This document shows positions 22,506 through 31,673 of a DNA stretch of 49,366 nucleotides, in pieces. The notes below the pieces were generated by a model. It was not told the DNA's origin and did no database searches. It worked only from the letters and a program-made list of their open reading frames with translations. Positions within the stretch are counted from its first letter, which is position 1. Each line of letters opens with the position of its first letter. A program made the translations under genes and the position numbers. The DNA is taken from positions 1 through 49,366 of the forward strand of contig CAIMAO010000019.1 of the NCBI GenBank assembly GCA_903838985.1, written 5' to 3'. Origin of the DNA: an uncultured bacterium. Its GTDB lineage: Bacteria > Patescibacteriota > Minisyncoccia > Phycocordibacterales > UBA9973.

Positions 22506-22751
22506 TTATTTTACTAACCCAGCTTTTTTGAGAGTTTTGTAAACGCCGTTTTTCTTGATTGTTCTCATTCCACGTGTAGTGACTTCAATATTTACACTTT
22601 TGTTTAATTCAGGAACAAAAACCTTCTTCTTTTGAAGATTTGGGTATTTTCGCTTTTTGCCAGTTGGATTAAATTTGGTGGCACGAGTTCTATTTGAATA
22701 TCCGCCTCCGACTATTGAACCCTTTTTTGTTATTGCACATATTTTCACCAT
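22506..22751 (-). CDS. rpmB: 50S ribosomal protein L28
   Basis: An 81-residue bL28. It begins M-V-K-I-C-A-I-T-K-K-G and has V-G-G-G-Y-S-N-R-T-R-A-T-K-F-N-P-T-G-K-K-R-K-Y-P-N-L and T-T-R-G-M-R-T-I-K-K-N-G. It is a single-gene unit transcribed opposite to its neighbours. Confidence 0.95.
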   Translation of the reverse strand: MVKICAITKKGSIVGGGYSNRTRATKFNPTGKKRKYPNLQKKKVFVPELNKSVNIEVTTRGMRTIKKNGVYKTLKKAGLVK

Positions 22752-22760
22752 AGTTTTTTT

Positions 22761-22789
22761 ATGTTATCATTAAATTTATCATTATGCAA
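22761..22789 (-). promoter_or_regulatory. near-leaderless promoter of rpmB
   Basis: On the minus strand TTGCAT (22789-22784), 17-nt spacer ending TGA, TAACAT (22766-22761), then 9 nt to ATG. The -35 box lies on the start codon of the divergent M50 gene. Confidence 0.6.
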
Positions 22790-23398
22790 GGAATTGATGC
22801 TGTATTTTTTGTTGCCATACTTATAATGTCTGTTGTTATCCATGAGGTTTCTCATGGTTTTGTTGCGTTACGTTTTGGCGATAGAACAGCTTTGTATGCA
22901 GGAAGACTCACTTTAAACCCGCTCAAACACTTAGATATTTTTGGTTCAATAATTTTGCCCGCATTTCTTGTCTTAACTCATTCTCCATTTTTATTTGGTT
23001 GGGCAAAACCTGTTCCATACAATCCAAATAATCTTATAAATAGAAAATTGGGGACTATTGCGGTTGCCGGTGCTGGAATTTTGGCAAATCTTTTTATTGC
23101 TGTTTTTTTTGGACTCATTTTACGTTTTTCAATAAATAGTGGAGTTTCAGAAAAATTTATTTCTATAATTTCTTCAATTGTTATTGTTAATCTAGGTTTA
23201 GCAATTTTTAATTTGATACCTATTCCACCTCTTGATGGTTCTAAAATACTTTTTTCAATTTTACCAAGTTCTTTCTATAGAATTGTGTCTTTTATTGAAC
23301 AGTATTCACTTGTTTTAATATTGATTTTTATAGTTTTCTTCTCTGAAAGTTTGTATCCAATATTGGTTTTTTTATACCACCTTATTACCAATCTTTAG
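22784..23398 (+). CDS. site-2 protease family (M50) membrane metalloprotease
   Basis: A 204-residue polytopic protein. The zinc motif is H-E-V-S-H (about residues 20-24) in the first helix pair, and the second metal ligand lies in N-L-I-P-I-P-P-L-D-G-S-K (about 145-156). It has no PDZ domain. Short M50 proteases of this type cleave membrane-embedded substrates; the target is unknown. The start codon overlaps the rpmB -35. Confidence 0.9.
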   Translation: MQGIDAVFFVAILIMSVVIHEVSHGFVALRFGDRTALYAGRLTLNPLKHLDIFGSIILPAFLVLTHSPFLFGWAKPVPYNPNNLINRKLGTIAVAGAGILANLFIAVFFGLILRFSINSGVSEKFISIISSIVIVNLGLAIFNLIPIPPLDGSKILFSILPSSFYRIVSFIEQYSLVLILIFIVFFSESLYPILVFLYHLITNL

Positions 23399-23426
23399 CC
23401 TCTCTTCTTTAGACAGGTATAGATAT

Positions 23427-23486
23427 TTGCAATTTTATTAAATATATAGTAGATTATTCTCAGGGTCTTCGGACTCTTTTGTTTTC
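23427..23486 (+). promoter_or_regulatory. rpsL-rpsG promoter with a UUCG start-site hairpin
   Basis: TTGCAA (23427-23432), 17-nt spacer, TAGATT (23450-23455). The predicted start at about 23462 is the first base of a 6-bp stem AGGGTC/GACTCT capped by a C(UUCG)G tetraloop (23462-23477) and followed by TTTTGTTTTC. Confidence 0.65.
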
Positions 23487-23501
23487 GTAAGTTTATATCG
23501 T

Positions 23502-23924
23502 ATGCCAACAATAAACCAATTAATTAAAAAGAATAGAGTTAAAGTTCACGCAAAGTCAAAGACTGTTGCTCTTGCTCGTGGATTTAACGTTTTGAAAAAC
23601 AGACCAGTATTTTCTGCATCTCCTTTTAAACGTGGTGTATGTACAAAAGTTTCAACCACTACTCCTAAAAAACCAAACTCAGCTCTTCGAAAGATTGCGA
23701 GAGTTCGTTTGACTAATGGCATGGAAGTCACAGCTTATATTCCAGGAGAAGGACACAATTTACAAGAACATTCAGTGGTAATGCTTCGTGGGGGACGTGT
23801 GAAGGATTTGATTGGAGTAAGATATCACATTGTCAGAGGAGTATTAGATACACAAGGAGTTGAAAAGAGAAGACAAGGTAGATCTCTTTATGGTAATAAG
23901 AGACCAAAAGAAGCAAAGAAGTAA
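23502..23924 (+). CDS. rpsL: 30S ribosomal protein S12
   Basis: A 140-residue uS12 of the decoding centre. It has [40 protein letters not shown] and V-R-Y-H-I-V-R-G. It carries the longer N-terminal segment (about residues 20-40) also found in Gram-positive S12 proteins. The two lysines linked to streptomycin resistance in other bacteria are present (P-K-K-P, G-R-V-K-D). Confidence 0.97.
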   Translation: MPTINQLIKKNRVKVHAKSKTVALARGFNVLKNRPVFSASPFKRGVCTKVSTTTPKKPNSALRKIARVRLTNGMEVTAYIPGEGHNLQEHSVVMLRGGRVKDLIGVRYHIVRGVLDTQGVEKRRQGRSLYGNKRPKEAKK

Positions 23925-23959
23925 AAAGTTTATAAAGTTCATAAAGTAATAAAGAAAAA
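23925..23959 (+). repeat. TTTATAAAGTTCATAAAGT intergenic repeat before rpsG
   Basis: The same core occurs before rplX (about 36318) and, with one base missing, before secY. Confidence 0.6.
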
Positions 23960-24430
23960 ATGCGAAGAAAAGTAAACAATAGAAATATAGTTAAACCAGA
24001 TTTTATATACAATTCTCAAAAATTGGAGAAATTTATCAATTACGTTATGTGGTCTGGAAAGAAAGAAACTTCCAGAAAGATAATGTATAAAGCTTTTGAT
24101 GTAATTAAAGAAAAAACAGGTAATCCAAATCCGCTTGAGATTTTTGATTTAGCAATGAAGAATGCTGGTCCTTTGACTGAAGTACGTTCAAAACGTATCG
24201 GAGGTGCAAACTATCAAGTTCCAAGAGAAGTTCGTCCTGAACGCCGTCTTGCTCTTGCTATGCGATGGATTCGTGATGCAGCTCGTAAAAATAAAGGACG
24301 CCCTATGCATTTAAAATTAGCGGATGAATTGATTGCTGCTTCAAAGAACGAAGGTGCTGCTATTAAAAAGAGAGAAGATACTCACAAAATGGCTGAGGCC
24401 AACAAAGCTTTTGCTCATTTTGCTTGGTAA
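23960..24430 (+). CDS. rpsG: 30S ribosomal protein S7
   Basis: A 156-residue uS7 that nucleates the 30S head. It has M-R-R-K-x-x-N-x-R, K-F-I-N-Y-V-M-W-S-G-K-K, N-A-G-P-L-T-E-V-R-S-K-R-I-G-G-A-N-Y-Q-V-P and K-R-E-D-T-H-K-M-A-E-A-N-K-A-F-A-H-F. A terminator follows, so fusA is a separate unit here rather than part of the str operon transcript. Confidence 0.97.
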   Translation: MRRKVNNRNIVKPDFIYNSQKLEKFINYVMWSGKKETSRKIMYKAFDVIKEKTGNPNPLEIFDLAMKNAGPLTEVRSKRIGGANYQVPREVRPERRLALAMRWIRDAARKNKGRPMHLKLADELIAASKNEGAAIKKREDTHKMAEANKAFAHFAW

Positions 24431-24442
24431 AAATTTTTATTT

Positions 24443-24468
24443 AAAATCCCCGATGAGGGGATTTTTTT
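24443..24468 (+). terminator. terminator after rpsG
   Basis: AAAATCCCC/GGGGATTTT stem with loop GATGA and a U-tract. Confidence 0.9.
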
Positions 24469-24470
24469 GT

Positions 24471-24502
24471 TTGACTAATTGTTAAAAAAGTATTACTTTA
24501 AC
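24471..24502 (+). promoter_or_regulatory. promoter with overlapping inverted repeat, upstream of the 157-aa gene
   Basis: TTGACT (24471-24476) is followed by a 22-nt imperfect palindrome, GTTAAAaAAGTA/TTACTTTAAC (24481-24502), which covers the -10 position (TACTTT 24494-24499). This is the layout of a repressor operator. Confidence 0.5.
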
Positions 24503-24548
24503 AAAAGGAAAAAGTAATTATTTTTTAATAAAATAAGAAAGGCTCTTT

Positions 24549-25022
24549 ATGTTTAAATATAGTGAATTGCTAGAAGCATGCAAGAGATCGGAGGTTGATC
24601 CATTTTTGAAAGGGTGTAATCTTGAAGCTAAAACAATATTGGCAGGTTGCAAATATTTTGATTTGTCTCAAATATCTTTTCCAAAGGAAGAGCTTGGACA
24701 GGTCTTGAGCATTGGGCTTATGGTTGAAAATTTGATTTCTCAGGTACAACCTAATACGTTTTCTGTTGTTGGGAAAAATGAGAAAATAAAAAAGATGTTG
24801 AAAACAGCCATGGAGAGCCAAGAGTTTTGGTTTAAAAAAGGGCTCGAGCTGTCAGCGACAGACAAGATTCTAATTCTCCATAATGGTAATGTTTTGGAGA
24901 AAGATCCAAAACATGATGAGTTAATGGAGGAATTTAATTCTGGCCTACAGAAAATTGTTGAGGATGCATCTTCAAAAGAAAAAGCTTCGTGGGCTTCTTC
25001 TCGAAATGTGCCTTTAGGTTAA
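24549..25022 (+). CDS. hypothetical 157-aa cytosolic protein
   Basis: I do not recognise a family. The protein is soluble and mostly helical by composition, with no signal or membrane segment. It has three N-terminal cysteines (C11, C23 and C34) without a CxxC pair. The middle (F-S-V-V-G-K-N-E-K-I-K-K-M-L-K-T-A) resembles a helical hairpin. It is a single-gene unit between two strong terminators, with a possible operator upstream. AAAGG lies 6 nt before the ATG. Confidence 0.7.
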   Translation: MFKYSELLEACKRSEVDPFLKGCNLEAKTILAGCKYFDLSQISFPKEELGQVLSIGLMVENLISQVQPNTFSVVGKNEKIKKMLKTAMESQEFWFKKGLELSATDKILILHNGNVLEKDPKHDELMEEFNSGLQKIVEDASSKEKASWASSRNVPLG

Positions 25023-25027
25023 TATAA

Positions 25028-25061
25028 AAAAAGTGGAATTATTTTAATAGTTCCACTTTTT
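25028..25061 (+). terminator. terminator after the 157-aa gene
   Basis: AAAAAGTGGAA/TTCCACTTTTT stem with a 12-nt loop. Confidence 0.9.
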
Positions 25062-25064
25062 CAT

Positions 25065-25117
25065 TTGCAAAACATACATTTATGTTATATAGTGTTTTTA
25101 GCGCAGATGCGCTTTTT
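25065..25117 (+). promoter_or_regulatory. fusA promoter with a start-site hairpin
   Basis: TTGCAA (25065-25070), 15-nt spacer, TGT-TATATA (-10 at 25086-25091). The predicted start at about 25098 is followed by AGCGC-AGAT-GCGCT (25100-25113) and a U-run. The gene before it already has its own terminator, so this hairpin is not needed to end upstream transcription. Confidence 0.6.
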
Positions 25118-25148
25118 AATATTAAGTTCTAAATTTATAGAAAAATAT

Positions 25149-27302
25149 ATGGAAAGAGACTATCCACTAGAGAAAGTTAGAAATATTGGGATTATTGCAC
25201 ATATCGATGCTGGTAAGACGACTACGACAGAACGTGTGCTTTTTTATACTGGTGTATCACACAAAATAGGAGAAGTTCACGATGGTGAAACTACTACAGA
25301 TTGGATGGAACAAGAAAGAGAAAGAGGTATCACTATTACATCTGCAGCCGTCACTTGTTTCTGGACACCAACTTATTCTGACCCAAAAGATAAAAGCAAA
25401 AAACATCGTTTTAATATTATAGATACTCCTGGCCACATAGACTTTACAGTGGAAGTCAAAAGATCACTCCGCGTGCTCGATGGAGCTGTGGTGGTTTTTG
25501 ATGGTGTTGCTGGCGTTGAACCTCAATCAGAAACAAATTGGCGTTATGCTGATGAAGCCAAAGTTCCTCGTATTTGTTTTGTTAATAAATTAGATAGAAC
25601 TGGAGCATCTTTTGAACATTCATACAAAACGATCTTAGATCGTCTTACAAAGAAAGCTGTTAGAATGCAGATTCCCATTGGGCTTGAAGAAAAACATGAA
25701 GGTGTCATTGATCTTTTGAACCTAAAAGCATTTTATTTTGAAGGAGAAATGGGTAACAAAGTTATTGAAAAAGAAATTCCAGATGAAATGAAAGAAGAGG
25801 CTCTAAAATATCATCATGAACTTATAGAAAAAATAGTAGAACAAGATGATGAAGTTATGAATAGTTATTTGGAAGGAAATATTCCAGATATGCCAACTTT
25901 GAAAAAACTTTTGAGAAAAGGAGTTATTGCTAATGAAATTTTCCCAGTTTATGCTGGTTCTGCTTTGAAAAATAAAGGAGTTCAGTTGGTGCTTGATGGT
26001 GTTGTAGATTATTTGCCATCACCACTTGATATTCCTCCTATTGGTGGAACAGATCCAAATAAAAATGATGAACCTATTTTGAGACACGCTTCAGATGAAG
26101 AACCTTTTTCTGCTCTTGCTTTTAAGGTTGCGACAGATCCATTTGTAGGACAGCTTATTTTCTTCCGAGTTTATTCTGGAACATTAAATTCTGGTTCTTA
26201 TATTTACAATCCTCGCACACGCAACAAAGAAAGAATCGGAAGAATATTGAGAATGCATGCGAATGATCGTGAAGAAATGAAAAAAGTTTTTGCCGGAGAA
26301 ATCGCAGCTGCTGTGGGGCTTAAAGACACTATTACGTCTGATACTATTTGTGATGAAGAACATCCAATAGAATTAGATAGAATTATCTTCCCTGAACCTG
26401 TTATTCAACTTCGTATTGAACCAAAAACAAAAGCTGACCAAGAAAAAATGGGTATGGCTCTTAACCGTCTTGCACAAGAAGATCCTACATTTAGAGTCTC
26501 TACTGATCAAGAGACGGGTGAGACAATCATTGCAGGGATGGGAGAACTTCACCTTGAAATTATTGTTGATCGTATGAAAAGAGAGTTCACTGTTGAAGCA
26601 AATGTCGGTAAACCACAAGTAGCTTACAGAGAAACTATCACTGGTAATTCTGATGCAGAAGGTAAATATATTAAACAATCTGGTGGACGTGGAAACTATG
26701 GTCACGTAAAGATTAAAGTTAAACCAATGACAAGATTGACTAAAGAAGAAGAAGAAAAATTACCAAAGAATACAAAGAGAGCAAATGGATTTGAATTTAT
26801 TAACACAATTAAAGGAGGTGCTATTCCACAAGAATATATTGCCCCTTGTGAAAAAGGATTCAAAGAAGGTCTCGATAGAGGAGTGCTTGCAGGATTCAAA
26901 ATGGTAAATGTTTCTGTAGAGCTTTGGGATGGTTCTTTCCATGAAGTTGACTCTAACGAAATGGCTTTCAAAATTGCAGCTTCTATGGCTATACAAGATG
27001 CCTGTAAACGTGCACGACCAGTTATTCTTGAACCTATGATGAAAGTAGAAGTTGTTACTCCAGAGAAATTCATGGGAGATGTTACAGGCAACCTTTCTTC
27101 AAAACGTGGACTTATTGAAGGCATGGAAGATCGTGGAATGAACAAAGCTCTTACAGCTGTCGTTCCTCTCTCTGAAATGTTTGGATACATGACAGGACTT
27201 CGCTCTATGACAGAAGGACGTGCATCATTCACTATGGAATTCTTACGTTATGATATTGTTCCAAACAACGTAGCAGACACTATCATTGCAGCTAGAAAAT
27301 AA
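25149..27302 (+). CDS. fusA: elongation factor G
   Basis: A 717-residue translocase GTPase. G1 is [13 protein letters not shown]; switch I is [10 protein letters not shown]3 is [10 protein letters not shown]4 is N-K-L-D. The domain III-V landmarks G-M-G-E-L-H-L-E-I and S-K-R-G-L-I-E-G-M are present. The frame is open from 25065, but [14 protein letters not shown] is the family N-terminus, so ATG 25149 is used. The leader is about 50 nt. Confidence 0.97.
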   Translation: MERDYPLEKVRNIGIIAHIDAGKTTTTERVLFYTGVSHKIGEVHDGETTTDWMEQERERGITITSAAVTCFWTPTYSDPKDKSKKHRFNIIDTPGHIDFTVEVKRSLRVLDGAVVVFDGVAGVEPQSETNWRYADEAKVPRICFVNKLDRTGASFEHSYKTILDRLTKKAVRMQIPIGLEEKHEGVIDLLNLKAFYFEGEMGNKVIEKEIPDEMKEEALKYHHELIEKIVEQDDEVMNSYLEGNIPDMPTLKKLLRKGVIANEIFPVYAGSALKNKGVQLVLDGVVDYLPSPLDIPPIGGTDPNKNDEPILRHASDEEPFSALAFKVATDPFVGQLIFFRVYSGTLNSGSYIYNPRTRNKERIGRILRMHANDREEMKKVFAGEIAAAVGLKDTITSDTICDEEHPIELDRIIFPEPVIQLRIEPKTKADQEKMGMALNRLAQEDPTFRVSTDQETGETIIAGMGELHLEIIVDRMKREFTVEANVGKPQVAYRETITGNSDAEGKYIKQSGGRGNYGHVKIKVKPMTRLTKEEEEKLPKNTKRANGFEFINTIKGGAIPQEYIAPCEKGFKEGLDRGVLAGFKMVNVSVELWDGSFHEVDSNEMAFKIAASMAIQDACKRARPVILEPMMKVEVVTPEKFMGDVTGNLSSKRGLIEGMEDRGMNKALTAVVPLSEMFGYMTGLRSMTEGRASFTMEFLRYDIVPNNVADTIIAARK

Positions 27303-27306
27303 GATT

Positions 27307-27335
27307 AAAAAACTCAGAGATAATCTGAGTTTTTT
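27307..27335 (+). terminator. terminator after fusA
   Basis: AAAAAACTCAGA/TCTGAGTTTTTT with loop GATAA. Confidence 0.9.
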
Positions 27336-27342
27336 TGATAAG

Positions 27343-27357
27343 TGATATAATAATATT
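27343..27357 (+). promoter_or_regulatory. leaderless promoter of the 27358 gene
   Basis: TGA (27343-27345) TATAAT (27346-27351), exactly 6 nt, ATG 27358. Confidence 0.55.
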
Positions 27358-28232
27358 ATGGTTATAGGAAATTTTGATAAGCCAAATAATATTGAAGGTA
27401 AAAAGAGCAAAGCTGAACTTGAAGAGGCTTTGAAATTTTGGGCTGAAAAAAATAAAAATCCGTTGATTTTTATGTCTGACGATCTAGATGGCCCAGAAGA
27501 ATTAAATATACAAAAAATATAAAAGTTAAAAAACCAACAGAAGAAAATATTAAAAAATTTTTAAAGATTTTTAAGTCTTTTATAGAAAAACCAATTTTTA
27601 CAGATGAATATCACCAGGATCATGCTAAAAGACGTGAGTGGGAGAAAACACATTTGAAAGAACTTAGCAAAGAAGAAAATGAATATTATCACGCTAACTC
27701 CTTGGGTCTAAATAATTGTGGTTCAATTATTGCTTGTTTAGATATGCTAAAAGATTATGTAATATTTTCTTCTAAAAAAGAAGGGGAAGAGAAAGAAGAA
27801 TCAGAAGAAGATTTTTTAAAAAATTTTATAGAGAAAAATGAACATGGAGATTCAAAATATAACTATTTTACTGATGAAAAAAAAGTAGAGATCGTTAGAA
27901 AATTGAAATGCGTTCTTAAGGAGATTGTTCTCTTTTTGGAAGAGAATTTATCAAAAAAAGAAAAAGAAGATTTATATAGGAGAGTTTCAGAAGATATCTA
28001 TGAATATAATAATAGCCAAGCTGAGATAGAAAGACAGGTCCCATATCTAGAATTACCAACTGTCACAGTGATGGGACTCTTGAAAGAAAAAGGTTTGTTG
28101 AGAGTAGTTGAAGAATTTTATGAAAAAAAATATGAAAAACTGGAAAATAAAGATTACCTTAGAATTGGGCATGAATTTGGGATTGTAGCCAGATTTTTAT
28201 TAATGGAAATTGAAAATATTAATAATAAGTAG
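27358..28232 (+). pseudogene. hypothetical helical protein gene, frameshifted near its 5' end
   Basis: The ATG reading frame (M-V-I-G-N-F-D-K...) covers 54 codons and stops at 27520-27522. The -1 frame opens at 27480 and runs to 28232 (for example F-L-K-I-F-K-S-F-I-E, W-E-K-T-H-L-K-E-L-S-K-E). The shift must fall between 27480 and 27522, most likely in the A6 run 27512-27517; one extra A there gives a protein of about 291 residues. A 192-aa fragment could start at a TTG at 27654. The protein is acidic and lysine-rich, with no motif I recognise. The intact leaderless promoter suggests the gene is live and that the break may be an artefact or slippage. Confidence 0.7.
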
Positions 28233-28247
28233 GTTATCTTGTATTAT

Positions 28248-28305
28248 TTGACAATGTTTTTAAATTTGCTATTATAGTAGCAACTGCACTTTCTGCAGTT
28301 TTTAT
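28248..28305 (+). promoter_or_regulatory. tuf operon promoter with a start-site hairpin
   Basis: Consensus TTGACA (28248-28253), 16-nt spacer, TGC-TATTAT (-10 at 28270-28275). The predicted start at about 28282 is the first base of AACTGCA/TGCAGTT (28282-28300, 5-nt loop), followed by a U-run. The leader to tuf is about 150 nt. Confidence 0.7.
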
Positions 28306-28339
28306 ATTGGTTTTTTTTATAAAGCATTATAATTATTAG

Positions 28340-28372
28340 TTAATTAACCCACGCCTTTGGCGGGGAAAGTTA
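28340..28372 (+). repeat. GC-rich palindrome in the tuf leader
   Basis: CCC-A-CGCC-TTT-GGCG-GGG hairpin with roughly complementary AT-rich flanks. It may regulate tuf or be a dispersed palindrome. Nothing else is recognised in the leader. Confidence 0.5.
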
Positions 28373-28431
28373 GTAATTAGACCTTAGTGACTGGTTCTCG
28401 TACACTGAGTTCTCATTATTAAAAAAACATT

Positions 28432-29625
28432 ATGGCAGAAGAATTTAAAAGAGATAAGCCACATATCAATGTGGGAACCATTGGTCACGTTGACCACGGT
28501 AAGACAACTTTAACAGCAGCAATACTCCATGTATTAAATTTAGCTGGTAAGACAGTTAGACTTCGTGGTGTTGACCAAATCGACAATGCTCCTGAAGAAA
28601 AAGCTCGTGGAATCACTATTAACATTTCACACAATGAATATGCTACTGATGCTCGTCACTATGCACACATTGATGCCCCTGGACACGCTGATTACATTAA
28701 AAACATGATTACTGGTGCCGCTCAAATGGACGGTGCTATTTTGGTGGTTGCAGCTACAGATGGAGCAATGCCTCAGACACGTGAACACGTTCTCCTTGCA
28801 AAACAAGTTGGTGTTCCAAAAATGATTGTTTTCTTAAACAAGTGCGATATGGTTGATGATAAAGACATGCTTGACCTAGTCGAAGAAGAAATTCGTGAAC
28901 TTCTAACCAAACAAGGATTTGATGGCGCAAATGCTCCAATAATTCGTGGTTCTGCTCTTAAAGCCCTTGAAGCTAAAGACTTAAATGATGAATGGGCAAA
29001 GAAGATTCTTGAATTAACAGATGCTCTTGATACTTATATTCCAATTCCAGTAAGAGATGTTACAAAGCCTTTCCTTATGCCAGTTGAAGATATATTCTCA
29101 ATTGAAGGACGTGGTACAGTTGTGACTGGAAAAATTGAAAGAGGAGTTATTAAAGTTGGTGAAGAAGTAGAAATAATTGGTATTAAAGCTACTCAGAAAT
29201 CAACAGTTACAGGTATTGAAATGTTCAACAAAAACTTACAAGAAGGTATGGCTGGAGATAATGCTGGCATTCTTCTCCGTGGTCTTAAGAAAGAAGATAT
29301 TACACGTGGACAAGTTCTTGCAAAACCAGGTACAGTTACTCCACATGATAATTTCACTTGTGAAATATACGTATTAAAGAAAGAAGAAGGTGGACGTCAT
29401 ACTCCATTCTTCAAAGGCTACAAGCCTCAATTCTACATTCGTACTACAGATGTGACAGGAGATGTCACTCTTGCTGAAGGAGTAGAAATGGTTATGCCTG
29501 GAGATACAGTAAAGATCACAGTTAAATTAGTTACCCCAGTTGCGCTTGAAGAATCACAGAGATTTGCTATCCGTGAAGGTGGTAAAACAGTTGGTGCAGG
29601 AGTCGTCACAAAGATATTGGGTTAA
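28432..29625 (+). CDS. tuf: elongation factor Tu
   Basis: A 397-residue GTPase delivering aminoacyl-tRNA. G1 is [16 protein letters not shown] follows; G3 is [22 protein letters not shown]4 is N-K-C-D. Domain II has G-R-G-T-V-V-T-G. It is the first gene of the tuf-rpsJ-rplC-D-W-B transcript. Its bases are a little more G+C-rich than its neighbours, as expected for a highly expressed gene. Confidence 0.98.
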   Translation: MAEEFKRDKPHINVGTIGHVDHGKTTLTAAILHVLNLAGKTVRLRGVDQIDNAPEEKARGITINISHNEYATDARHYAHIDAPGHADYIKNMITGAAQMDGAILVVAATDGAMPQTREHVLLAKQVGVPKMIVFLNKCDMVDDKDMLDLVEEEIRELLTKQGFDGANAPIIRGSALKALEAKDLNDEWAKKILELTDALDTYIPIPVRDVTKPFLMPVEDIFSIEGRGTVVTGKIERGVIKVGEEVEIIGIKATQKSTVTGIEMFNKNLQEGMAGDNAGILLRGLKKEDITRGQVLAKPGTVTPHDNFTCEIYVLKKEEGGRHTPFFKGYKPQFYIRTTDVTGDVTLAEGVEMVMPGDTVKITVKLVTPVALEESQRFAIREGGKTVGAGVVTKILG

Positions 29626-29629
29626 TTTC

Positions 29630-30028
29630 ATGGCAAACAAAGAATTAAAAACGAAAAAGGCAAAAGATTTGACCGAAAAGAAGGTTAAAAGAACCGCTTC
29701 TAAAGAAAAAAAAGAAGAAGGGAAAGTAATTCTTCGTATTCGAGTTCGTGCTTACGAGAGCAAGATCTTGGATACATCTGTCAAACAAATCATAGACACA
29801 GCAATGCGTTATGATGCTGATATTATCGGTCCAGTTCCATTGCCAACAGAAATCAAAAAATACACAGTTAATCGTGCTTCTTTTATTTACAAAAATACAC
29901 GAGAACAATTTGAAATAAGAGTTCACAAAAGATTGATTGATATTATAAATCCAAATCCGAAGACAGTTGAAGCTCTTACAAATTTATCTCTTCCATCTGG
30001 AGTTGATATTGATGTAAAGATGCTATAA
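29630..30028 (+). CDS. rpsJ: 30S ribosomal protein S10
   Basis: A 132-residue uS10 with a Lys/Glu-rich N-terminal extension of about 30 residues ahead of the usual start (L-R-I-R-V-R-A-Y-E-S). It has P-V-P-L-P-T and F-E-I-R-V-H-K-R-L-I-D-I, then P-S-G-V-D-I-D-V. S10 also contacts NusG. ATG 29630 is taken as the start because it lies 4 nt after the tuf stop; longer frames overlap tuf. Confidence 0.95.
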   Translation: MANKELKTKKAKDLTEKKVKRTASKEKKEEGKVILRIRVRAYESKILDTSVKQIIDTAMRYDADIIGPVPLPTEIKKYTVNRASFIYKNTREQFEIRVHKRLIDIINPNPKTVEALTNLSLPSGVDIDVKML

Positions 30029-30059
30029 ATAGTTATAAAATAAAGTTTTAAACAAAACA

Positions 30060-30674
30060 ATGAAATTTATTCTTGGAAAAAAAGAAAATATGACGGAATA
30101 CTTCTCACCCGAGGGACAGGTTTTTCCAGTGACTATTATTTCAGCAGGGCCAATAACCGTCACTAGAGTTTTTGAAAAATCTAAAGATGGTTATAATTCT
30201 GTGCAAGTAGGTTTTGGTACACAAAAAGAAAGTAGAATCAGTAAAGGCAGTCGTGGAGCAATGAAAGGTGCTTTCTATAAAGAACTTAAAGAATTCAGAT
30301 TGAAACCAATAGATGCGACAGATGTAAAAGAAGGAGATGTCATTGATGTTTCTGTCTTTTCAGTAGGCGATAAATTACAAGTTTCAAGTATTTCAAAAGG
30401 TAAAGGTTTCCAAGGTGTCGTTAAGCGTCATGGATTCGGTGGAGGCCCACGTTCTCATGGTCAAAAACATTCTGAAAGAGAGCCAGGTTCTATCGGTGGA
30501 GGTTTACGTACACACGTTCCAAAAGGAATGAGAATGGCAGGTAGAATGGGTGGAGATCGTATTACACAGAAAAATTTGAAAGTTATTTTTATTGACACAG
30601 AAAATAATACAATGCTTGTAAAAGGAGCAATTGCAGGAAAACGAGGAACATTAGTTGAAATAGTAAGTCGTTAG
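30060..30674 (+). CDS. rplC: 50S ribosomal protein L3
   Basis: A 204-residue uL3. It has F-I-L-G-K-K-E-N-M-T, V-T-I-I-S-A-G-P, K-G-F-Q-G-V-V-K-R-H-G-F-G-G-G-P-R-S-H-G-Q-K (the loop reaching the peptidyl-transferase centre) and R-M-A-G-R-M-G-G-D-R. Standard S10 order. Confidence 0.97.
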   Translation: MKFILGKKENMTEYFSPEGQVFPVTIISAGPITVTRVFEKSKDGYNSVQVGFGTQKESRISKGSRGAMKGAFYKELKEFRLKPIDATDVKEGDVIDVSVFSVGDKLQVSSISKGKGFQGVVKRHGFGGGPRSHGQKHSEREPGSIGGGLRTHVPKGMRMAGRMGGDRITQKNLKVIFIDTENNTMLVKGAIAGKRGTLVEIVSR

Positions 30675-30692
30675 TTTTTAAAATATAAAAAA

Positions 30693-31367
30693 ATGGAAGC
30701 AAAAATACAAGCAAAAATTTATGATCAAAAAGGAAAAGAAGCTGGTAAAATAGATTTACCCGCAAAGGTTTTTTCCGCGAAATGGCGTGCTGACTTAGTG
30801 CACCAAGTAGTAGAAGGAATGCGTTCAAACAAACGTGCAGGCACTGCTGACACAAAAGATCGTGGAGAAGTTCGTGGAGGTGGTAAAAAACCTTGGAAAC
30901 AAAAGGGCACAGGTCGTGCTCGTCATGGATCAATACGTTCACCTATTTGGGTTGGTGGAGGAGTCACACATGGTCCACTTTCAGAAAAGAACTATAAGAG
31001 AAAAATTTCTAAGAAAATGCGTGCGCAAGCCCTATTTTCTGTTCTCTCTAAGAAGTTGAAAGATAAAGAAATTCTTTTTGTTGATTCACTTGCTTTGACT
31101 GAAACAAAAACAAAGAAAGCTGTAGAAGTTATGAAAAATCTTTCTAAAGCTTCAGGCTGGAGACCACTCGCAAATTCAAAAAAGCCAAGAGTATTGGTCG
31201 CTTTGAGTGATAGAAGTGAAGTTACAGAAAAGAGTTTCAGAAATTTGCCACAGCTTGAAATAGTTTTCTTGAAAAATATTAATCCGCTTGATGTTTTGAA
31301 ATATCAATATCTTTTAATAGAAAATGGAGAAGAGAGTGTTAAGTTTTTAGAATCTCGTGGAGCATAA
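30693..31367 (+). CDS. rplD: 50S ribosomal protein L4
   Basis: A 224-residue uL4. The conserved exit-tunnel loop includes G-G-G-K-K-P-W-K-Q-K-G-T-G-R-A-R-H-G-S-I-R-S-P-I-W. In many bacteria L4 represses its own S10 operon. It overlaps the alternative rplW start region slightly. Confidence 0.96.
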   Translation: MEAKIQAKIYDQKGKEAGKIDLPAKVFSAKWRADLVHQVVEGMRSNKRAGTADTKDRGEVRGGGKKPWKQKGTGRARHGSIRSPIWVGGGVTHGPLSEKNYKRKISKKMRAQALFSVLSKKLKDKEILFVDSLALTETKTKKAVEVMKNLSKASGWRPLANSKKPRVLVALSDRSEVTEKSFRNLPQLEIVFLKNINPLDVLKYQYLLIENGEESVKFLESRGA

Positions 31368-31380
31368 TTTAAATAAATAT

Positions 31381-31671
31381 ATGTCAGCAACAACAAAAAC
31401 AACTAAAAATCCTATAAAAAACCCAAGAGTCACAGAGAAGGCTAGTTATGCTTTCGAACACAATGTTTATACTTTTAATGTTGCAAAATCTGCAAACAAA
31501 GAAGAGATAAAAAAAGCAATTTTTTCTCTTTATAAAGTTAAACCAGTAAAAATAAATATACTACCAATACCTTACAAGAATATTATTTCCAAAGGCAAGA
31601 AGGGTGTTCGTGGTGGTGGAAAGAAAGCAGTTGTTTATTTAAAAAAGGAAGATAAAATAGAATTTATATAA
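31381..31671 (+). CDS. rplW: 50S ribosomal protein L23
   Basis: A 96-residue uL23 that docks SRP and trigger factor at the tunnel exit. It has P-R-V-T-E-K-A, N-V-Y-T-F-N-V-A-K-S-A-N-K-E-E-I-K-K-A-I and V-K-I-N-I. ATG 31381 is preferred over 31357, which would overlap rplD, because the extra eight residues are not family-like. Confidence 0.93.
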   Translation: MSATTKTTKNPIKNPRVTEKASYAFEHNVYTFNVAKSANKEEIKKAIFSLYKVKPVKINILPIPYKNIISKGKKGVRGGGKKAVVYLKKEDKIEFI

Positions 31672-31673
31672 AC

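Noticed and set aside
25065-25148. N-terminal extension of EF-G
   Set aside because: It covers the promoter -35, -10 and start-site hairpin; the family N-terminus begins at ATG 25149.
26702-27232. 176-codon minus-strand frame within fusA
   Set aside because: Antisense shadow of a highly conserved gene; no promoter or motif.
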